Of a DNA stretch of 64,000 bases, positions 58,876 to 64,000 are shown one piece after another. The DNA comes from Sphingomonas sp. LC-1. Lineage in GTDB: Bacteria > Pseudomonadota > Alphaproteobacteria > Sphingomonadales > Sphingomonadaceae. A program made the position numbers and the translations under genes. The notes under the pieces were generated by a model that saw only the letters and a program-made list of their open reading frames with translations, had not been told where the DNA came from and searched no databases. The number at the start of each line of letters is the position of its first letter. Within the stretch, counting starts at the first letter, position 1. The stretch covers positions 186,001 to 250,000 of the forward strand of contig NZ_JANZXB010000003.1 of the NCBI RefSeq assembly GCF_025371035.1. Reading direction: 5' to 3'.

Positions 58876-59511
58876 ATGATCCGATCCGATCGACGCTTCT
58901 GGCCCCTCGCAACCGGTCTGGCGCTGTTGGCGGGATATGTCGACTCGATCGGCTTCCAGCATCTGGGCGGCTATTTCGTCTCCTTCATGAGCGGCAATGG
59001 CACGATGCTCGCGGTGCATCTTGTGGTGCCGACGGGGCGGCCTTCGGCTGCGGCCTCGATCCTTGCCTTGCTGATCGGCCTGTTCGTTGGCGGGGTGATG
59101 GTCGGCACGCTGATCCGACTGGCCCTGCCCCGCCATGGACAGGTCGCGGTCCTGCTGCTGGTCGCGATGCTTCTGGCCGTCGCTGCCGGGTCCGACGGAA
59201 GGGCCGCAATGGCGATGGTCGTCGCCATGGGGGCGCTCAACGCGACCTTCGAGCGGGACGGAGAGGTCAGCATCGGCGTCACCTATATGACCGGAACGCT
59301 GGTCAAGATCGGGCAGCATCTGGCGCGGATGATCGCGGGGCGTGGCCGTTGGGCATGGGTGCCCTATCTGGCGCTATGGGCCGGGTTCCTGCTGGGGGCA
59401 GTTCTGGGTGCCTGGCTGTTTCCCCTATGGGGCGTGGTGGCCCTTGTCGGGGCATCGGCTGCGGCGGCGATCGGCGCCGGGGCGTCGTGGTGGCTCAACA
59501 GGTCATGCTGA
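58876..59511 (+). CDS. DUF1275 family membrane protein (YoaK-like)
   Basis: The 211-residue protein has about six hydrophobic helices. The family hallmark is visible near the N-terminus: AGYVDSIGFQHLGGYFVSFM followed by SGNGTML. Later segments include MGALNATFERDGEVSIGVTY and MTGTLVKIGQHLARM. DUF1275 proteins are inner-membrane proteins of unknown function. ATG 58876 is used; a GTG two codons earlier is also possible. It is followed 115 bp later by the valine-degradation operon on the same strand. Confidence 0.85.
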   Translation: MIRSDRRFWPLATGLALLAGYVDSIGFQHLGGYFVSFMSGNGTMLAVHLVVPTGRPSAAASILALLIGLFVGGVMVGTLIRLALPRHGQVAVLLLVAMLLAVAAGSDGRAAMAMVVAMGALNATFERDGEVSIGVTYMTGTLVKIGQHLARMIAGRGRWAWVPYLALWAGFLLGAVLGAWLFPLWGVVALVGASAAAAIGAGASWWLNRSC

Positions 59512-59626
59512 GACGCGGTTCGCGGGGGGCTTTGCCGCTTTTGTTCGGACGCGACTTGGATTTCAGGCCGGAGCAATATAATTACAAGTGAAGGAGTCGG
59601 GCATCAGACCCGCGACTGGAGAGATT

Positions 59627-61132
59627 ATGCGCGTGATCGACCATATGGTCGCCGGTGGACTTGCCGCGACCGATAGTGCCACCGCCCGTCATGGCGATGT
59701 CTTCGACCCCAATAGCGGCCAGGTCCAGGCTCGTGTGGCATTGGGCGATGCCGCCGTGCTGGACCATGCCGTCGCCGCTGCGCAAGCCGCGCAACCGGCC
59801 TGGGCCGCAACCAATCCGCAACGCCGGGCGCGCGTGATGTTCCGCTTCAAGGAACTGGTCGAGCAGAATATGGACGCGCTCGCGCATCTGCTCTCCTCCG
59901 AACATGGCAAGGTGATCGCCGACGCGAAAGGCGACATCCAGCGCGGGCTGGAGGTGATCGAGTTCGCCTGCGGCATCCCCCACGCGCTGAAGGGCGAATA
60001 TACCCAAGGCGCGGGGCCGGGCATCGACGTCTATTCGATGCGCATGCCGCTGGGCATCGGGGCGGGCATCACGCCGTTCAACTTCCCCGCGATGATCCCG
60101 ATGTGGATGTTCGGCGTCGCCATCGCCTGCGGAAACGCCTTCATCCTGAAGCCGTCGGAACGCGATCCCTCTGTCCCCGTCCGCCTGGCCGAACTGATGC
60201 GCGAGGCGGGCGCGCCCGAGGGCATCCTGCAGGTCGTCCACGGCGACAAGGCGATGGTCGATGCGATCCTGGACCATCCGGCGATCGGGGCGGTCAGCTT
60301 CGTCGGTTCGTCCGACATCGCGCATTATGTCTACGGCCGCGGGGTCGCGGCGGGCAAGCGCGTCCAGGCGATGGGCGGGGCCAAGAACCACGGCATCGTC
60401 ATGCCCGACGCCGATCTGGACCAGGTGGTCGCCGACCTTTCGGGCGCGGCCTTCGGCTCGGCGGGCGAACGGTGCATGGCGCTGCCCGTCGTCGTGCCGG
60501 TGGGGGAGAAAACCGCGGATGCGCTTCGAGAAAAGCTGATCCCCGCGATCGATGCGTTGCGGGTCGGCGTCTCGACCGATGCGCAGGCGCATTACGGCCC
60601 GGTCGTCAATGCTGCGCACAAACGCCGCGTCGAGGACTGGATCCAGACCGGCGTCGACGAGGGCGCGGAGCTGGTGGTCGACGGGCGCGGCTTCAAGTTG
60701 CAAGGCTATGAGGAGGGCTTCTTCATCGGCCCGTCGCTGTTCGACCGGGTGACGCCCGCCATGCAGAGCTATCGCGAGGAAATCTTCGGCCCCGTGCTCC
60801 AGATCGTCCGCGCGCCCGATTTCGAGACGGCGGTGCGCCTGCCGAGCGAGCACCAGTACGGTAACGGCGTCGCCATTTTCACCCGCAACGGCCATGCCGC
60901 GCGCGAATTCGCCGCGCGTGTCGAGGTCGGCATGGTCGGCATCAACGTGCCGATCCCGGTGCCCGTGGCCTATCACAGCTTCGGCGGATGGAAACGTTCG
61001 GCCTTTGGCGACGTGAACCAGCACGGCATGGAAGGCGTCCGCTTCTGGACGAAGGTGAAGACAGTGACGCAGCGCTGGCCGGACGGCGCACCCGATGGCG
61101 GCAACGCCTTCGTCATCCCGACCATGGGTTGA
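59627..61132 (+). CDS. mmsA: Methylmalonate-semialdehyde dehydrogenase (acylating)
   Basis: This CoA-dependent aldehyde dehydrogenase converts methylmalonate semialdehyde to propionyl-CoA at the end of valine breakdown. The 501-residue protein shows VFDPNSGQVQARVALGDAAV, the NAD-binding ITPFNFPAMIPMWMFGVAIA, NAFILKPSERDPSVP and VSFVGSSDIAHYVY, and the catalytic cysteine in GSAGERCMALPVVV. The late motif GNGVAIFTRNGHAAREF and PVPVAYHSFGGWKRSAFGD are also characteristic. ATG 59627 after TGGAGAGATT was preferred to an ATG 13 codons upstream. It heads a probable operon with the next three genes, 7 bp before the acyl-CoA dehydrogenase. Confidence 0.95.
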   Translation: MRVIDHMVAGGLAATDSATARHGDVFDPNSGQVQARVALGDAAVLDHAVAAAQAAQPAWAATNPQRRARVMFRFKELVEQNMDALAHLLSSEHGKVIADAKGDIQRGLEVIEFACGIPHALKGEYTQGAGPGIDVYSMRMPLGIGAGITPFNFPAMIPMWMFGVAIACGNAFILKPSERDPSVPVRLAELMREAGAPEGILQVVHGDKAMVDAILDHPAIGAVSFVGSSDIAHYVYGRGVAAGKRVQAMGGAKNHGIVMPDADLDQVVADLSGAAFGSAGERCMALPVVVPVGEKTADALREKLIPAIDALRVGVSTDAQAHYGPVVNAAHKRRVEDWIQTGVDEGAELVVDGRGFKLQGYEEGFFIGPSLFDRVTPAMQSYREEIFGPVLQIVRAPDFETAVRLPSEHQYGNGVAIFTRNGHAAREFAARVEVGMVGINVPIPVPVAYHSFGGWKRSAFGDVNQHGMEGVRFWTKVKTVTQRWPDGAPDGGNAFVIPTMG

Positions 61133-61139
61133 GGCCGAT

Positions 61140-62282
61140 ATGACCCAATTCGACCTGACCGACGAGCAGCGCGAGATCCAGGAACTGGCGCGTCGCTTCA
61201 CCGCCGACCGCATCACCCCCTTCGCCGCCGAATGGGACGAGAAGCATATCTTCCCGCGCGACACGATCCGCGAAGCCGCCGAACTCGGTTTCGCCGCGAT
61301 TTACGTGTCCGAGGAATCGGGCGGCATCGCGCTCGGACGGCTGGAGGCGGCGCTCATCATGGAGGCCATGGCCTATGGCTGTCCCTCCACCTCGGCCTTC
61401 ATCTCGATCCACAACATGGCGTCGTGGATGATCGACCGCTTCGGCGATGCGGATGTGAAGGGGCGCTATCTGCCCGATCTCGTCACCATGGAACGCATGG
61501 CCAGCTATTGCCTGACCGAGCCGGGTTCGGGCTCCGACGCGGCGGCGCTCAAGACCCGCGCGGTGCGGGATGGCGACCATTATGTCGTCTCGGGCTCCAA
61601 GCAGTTCATTTCGGGCGGCGGCGAGAATGAGGTCTATGTCACGATGGTCCGCACCGGGGAGGAGGGGCCCAAGGGCATTTCCTGTCTGGTGATCGACAAG
61701 GACATGCCCGGCGTCTCGTTCGGTGCGAACGAGCGCAAGCTGGGCTGGCATGCGCAGCCGACGCGGCAGGTGATGTTCGACCATGTCCGCGTGCCGGTCG
61801 CCAACCGCCTGGGCGCCGAGGGTGAGGGCTTCCGCATCGCGATGATGGGGCTGGACGGCGGGCGGCTGAACATCGGCGCCTGCTCGCTGGGGGGCGCGCA
61901 GCGCTGTCTGGACGAGTCGGTGTCTTACGTGAAGGACCGCCGCCAGTTCGGGAAAGCGATCGCCGAGTTCCAGAATACCCAGTTCACCCTGGCCGACATG
62001 GCGACCGAATTGGAAGCGGCGCGGGCGCTGCTCTATCTCGCCGCCGCCAAGGTCACGGCGGGTGCGCCCGACAAGACGCGCTTCGCCGCCATGGCCAAGC
62101 GGCTGGCGACCGATACCGGATCCTCGGTGGTCGACCGGGCGCTGCAACTCCATGGCGGTTACGGCTATCTGATGGATTACCCGATTGAACGCTTCTGGCG
62201 CGACCTGCGCGTGCATTCGATCCTGGAAGGGACCAACCAGGTGATGCGGATGATCGTCGGGCGGGATTTGTTGAAGGACTGA
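61140..62282 (+). CDS. Acyl-CoA dehydrogenase, probably isobutyryl-CoA
   Basis: The 380-residue flavoprotein oxidises acyl-CoA to enoyl-CoA. It has the conserved AYCLTEPGSGSD-like segment (MASYCLTEPGSGSDAAALKT), SGSKQFISGGGENEVYVTMV, GLDGGRLNIGACSLGGAQRC and the C-terminal LHGGYGYLMDYPIERFWRDL, with the catalytic Glu in SILEGTNQVMRMIVGRD. The position between mmsA and a 3-hydroxyisobutyryl-CoA hydrolase makes isobutyryl-CoA the likely substrate. It follows mmsA by 7 bp. A repeat element lies after it. Confidence 0.88.
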   Translation: MTQFDLTDEQREIQELARRFTADRITPFAAEWDEKHIFPRDTIREAAELGFAAIYVSEESGGIALGRLEAALIMEAMAYGCPSTSAFISIHNMASWMIDRFGDADVKGRYLPDLVTMERMASYCLTEPGSGSDAAALKTRAVRDGDHYVVSGSKQFISGGGENEVYVTMVRTGEEGPKGISCLVIDKDMPGVSFGANERKLGWHAQPTRQVMFDHVRVPVANRLGAEGEGFRIAMMGLDGGRLNIGACSLGGAQRCLDESVSYVKDRRQFGKAIAEFQNTQFTLADMATELEAARALLYLAAAKVTAGAPDKTRFAAMAKRLATDTGSSVVDRALQLHGGYGYLMDYPIERFWRDLRVHSILEGTNQVMRMIVGRDLLKD

Positions 62283-62300
62283 TCCGCCCGCCTGGCACCA

Positions 62301-62386
62301 CCCCGGCAGAGGCCGGGGTCCAGTTGCCATCCGGCCGGTGGCGCGCCACGTGATACGCGGCATCTGGGCCCCGACCTTCGCCGGGG
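62301..62386. repeat. REP-like inverted repeat inside the valine operon
   Basis: Arms CCCCGGCAGAGGCCGGGG-TCCAG (62301-62323) and CTGGG-CCCCGACCTTCGCCGGGG (62364-62386) face each other around a 40-bp centre. The same two-arm element is found at 51977-52083. It separates the acyl-CoA dehydrogenase and hydrolase genes of one operon. Confidence 0.75.
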
Positions 62387-62412
62387 TCTAAGAAGAGGAT
62401 AGAAGGACGGGT

Positions 62413-63462
62413 ATGACCCAGGATCTGATCGTCACCCGCGAAGGCCCGGTCGGGCGGCTGCGGCTCAACCGGCCGAGGGCGATCCACGCACTGACCCGCG
62501 AGATGTGCGAGGGCGTGCTGGCCGCACTGGAGGACTGGCGCGGTGACTTAGGCGTCGAGGCGATCATCATCGACCATGCCGAAGGGCGTGGCTTTTGCGC
62601 GGGCGGGGACATCCGGTTGCTCGCCGAAAGCGGGGCGGGCGATGGCGAGGCAGCGCGTGGCTTCTTCCATGCCGAATATCGGATGAACCACCGGCTGTTC
62701 GCCTATGCCAAGCCGATCTTCGCCGTCATGGACGGGATCACCATGGGTGGCGGTGTCGGCATTTCCGCGCCAGCGCGCTTTCGGGTCGCGACCGAAAATA
62801 CCCGGTTCGCCATGCCGGAGACGGGCATCGGCCTGTTCCCCGATGTCGGCGGCGGCTGGTATCTCTCGCGCTTGCCCGGGCGGATGGGGGTGTTCCTGGC
62901 GCTGACCGGGCATCGGCTGGACGGAGCGGAGGCCCATGCCTTGGGTCTTGCCACCCATTATCTGTCCTCATCGGCTGTGGAGGAGGCCAAGGCCGCCATC
63001 GTCGCCATGCCGCAGGACATCGCCGCAACGCTCGACCGCCTGTCCACTCCCGCGCCCGAGGCGAAGATCATGGAGCGGGCGGGGGACATTGATCGGCTTT
63101 TCGCCGCCGATACGCTGGAGGACATACTCGCAGCCTTGGAAGCCGATGGCGGCGAATGGGCGGCGCAGCAATTGGCCATACTCCGCACCAAATCCCCGCA
63201 GGCCTGCAAGGTCTCTCTGCGTCTGCTCCACGAGGGCGGACTGACCACCGAGTTCGCCGACGAGATGCGCCGCGAATATGCCGTCGCGTCCCATGTCGTG
63301 CAGCGGCCCGACTTCATCGAGGGCGTCCGCGCGCTGATCGTGGACAAGGACAATGCCCCGCGCTGGAACCCGGCGACCCCGGAAGGCGTCACCGATACGA
63401 TGATCGACCATATCTTCGCACCGCTGCCGGATGCGCAGGCCTGGACCCCCGACGATCGCTGA
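62413..63462 (+). CDS. 3-hydroxyisobutyryl-CoA hydrolase
   Basis: The 349-residue crotonase-fold protein is longer than enoyl-CoA hydratases and has the 3-hydroxyisobutyryl-CoA hydrolase pattern: [57 protein letters not shown] and [20 protein letters not shown] with [14 protein letters not shown]. The extra C-terminal 80 residues ([14 protein letters not shown]-like segment, [18 protein letters not shown]) are typical of this group. It frees 3-hydroxyisobutyrate in valine breakdown. It starts 130 bp after the dehydrogenase, the gap holding a repeat. Confidence 0.88.
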   Translation: MTQDLIVTREGPVGRLRLNRPRAIHALTREMCEGVLAALEDWRGDLGVEAIIIDHAEGRGFCAGGDIRLLAESGAGDGEAARGFFHAEYRMNHRLFAYAKPIFAVMDGITMGGGVGISAPARFRVATENTRFAMPETGIGLFPDVGGGWYLSRLPGRMGVFLALTGHRLDGAEAHALGLATHYLSSSAVEEAKAAIVAMPQDIAATLDRLSTPAPEAKIMERAGDIDRLFAADTLEDILAALEADGGEWAAQQLAILRTKSPQACKVSLRLLHEGGLTTEFADEMRREYAVASHVVQRPDFIEGVRALIVDKDNAPRWNPATPEGVTDTMIDHIFAPLPDAQAWTPDDR

Positions 63463-63473
63463 AGAGGACGAGC

Positions 63474-64000
63474 ATGACCGATTACAACACCCTGATCGTC
63501 GAGCGCCGCGAAGCGGTGACCCTGGTGACGCTCAACCGGCCGCAGGCGCTCAACGCGCTCAATGCCGAATTGCTGACCGAATTGCTGGACGTGATGCGCG
63601 CCTATGACGCCGATCCCGATCAGCGCTGCGCCGTCATCACCGGCAGCCCCAAGGCGTTCGCGGCGGGGGCGGACATCAAGGAGATGCAGGAGATGGACTT
63701 CGCCGCCATGTATGGCGGCAACCATTTCTCCGGCTGGGACGACTTCACCCGTACCCGCAAGCCGATCATCGCGGCGGTCGCGGGCTACGCGCTGGGCGGC
63801 GGATGCGAGTTGGCGATGATGTGCGACTTCATCCTGGCCGCCGACACCGCCAAGTTCGGTCAGCCCGAGATCAAGCTGGGCGTGACGCCCGGCATGGGCG
63901 GGTCGCAGCGACTGGCGCATGCGGTCGGCAAGGCCAAGGCGATGGAGATGTGCCTGACCGGCCGGATGATGGACGCCGAGGAAGCCGAGCGTGCCGGACT
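63474..64000 (+). CDS. Enoyl-CoA hydratase (partial, cut by window end)
   Basis: The first 175 codons of a crotonase-family gene. It begins [20 protein letters not shown] and continues [25 protein letters not shown] with the oxyanion hole, [19 protein letters not shown] and [20 protein letters not shown] with both catalytic glutamates in place (GGCE and QPE). It hydrates short-chain enoyl-CoA such as methacrylyl-CoA, which fits the valine pathway, or could be a general short-chain hydratase. It starts 11 bp after the hydrolase stop, with AGAGGACGAGC ahead. The 3' end lies outside. Confidence 0.9.
   Translation, partial: MTDYNTLIVERREAVTLVTLNRPQALNALNAELLTELLDVMRAYDADPDQRCAVITGSPKAFAAGADIKEMQEMDFAAMYGGNHFSGWDDFTRTRKPIIAAVAGYALGGGCELAMMCDFILAADTAKFGQPEIKLGVTPGMGGSQRLAHAVGKAKAMEMCLTGRMMDAEEAERAG

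Overview
The window is a GC-rich, gene-dense stretch of chromosome from an alphaproteobacterium, most likely Sphingomonas or a close relative (Sphingomonadaceae). This is judged from the RpoB/RpoC and NrdA/NrdB sequences, the TonB-dependent receptor, EcfG-like and Pho-box-like promoter sites, and several families of short palindromic repeats of the sphingomonad type. No identity search was run. No phage, plasmid, insertion sequence, CRISPR array, tRNA or rRNA was seen.

Layout. 1-7.2 kb: end of an Mrp ATPase, a CoA-binding protein, three small secreted proteins (two share a VCGRR motif), a DnaQ-like exonuclease, homoserine dehydrogenase, an isopenicillin-N-synthase-like oxygenase, a lipoprotein and a Bcr/CflA exporter. 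7.2-9.3 kb: a very acidic protein coupled to an MliC-like lipoprotein behind an EcfG-like promoter, an outer-membrane beta-barrel and an HNH protein. 9.3-14.4 kb: ribonucleotide reductase. nrdB lies behind two small membrane genes, and nrdA lies apart from it behind a DUF2171 gene and a DUF559 gene bracketed by inverted repeats. 14.4-27.2 kb: a PAS-GGDEF-EAL-PilZ protein, class I fumarase, acyl-CoA ligase, gamma-glutamyltransferase, PyrD, a catalase-like protein with a possible stress promoter, a metallophosphoesterase and a proline-rich membrane protein.

27.2-41.4 kb: rpoB-rpoC with their own sigma70 promoter and a structured leader. rplJ-rplL, which usually precede rpoB, lie about 4 kb further on and point the opposite way, with their own promoter and a putative L10 leader. 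41.3-52 kb: a Pho-box-like triplet before the PhoX phosphatase, a lactonase, an HPP protein, a TonB receptor, an AtoE-like transporter, and a DUF47-Pit phosphate uptake operon with a second Pho-box-like site. 52-58.6 kb: a three-gene heavy-metal-type RND efflux operon, with two coupled micro-ORFs on the other side of its promoter region. 58.9-64 kb: a DUF1275 protein and a valine-degradation operon (mmsA, acyl-CoA dehydrogenase, 3-hydroxyisobutyryl-CoA hydrolase, enoyl-CoA hydratase), cut by the window end.

Most genes are core metabolism and information processing. The least explained features are the nested composite inverted repeats (9.3 and 51.9 kb), the repeat-bracketed DUF559 gene, the acidic protein/MliC pair, the micro-ORF pair and the VCGRR secreted proteins. 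I see no clear multi-gene novel defence or biosynthetic system.
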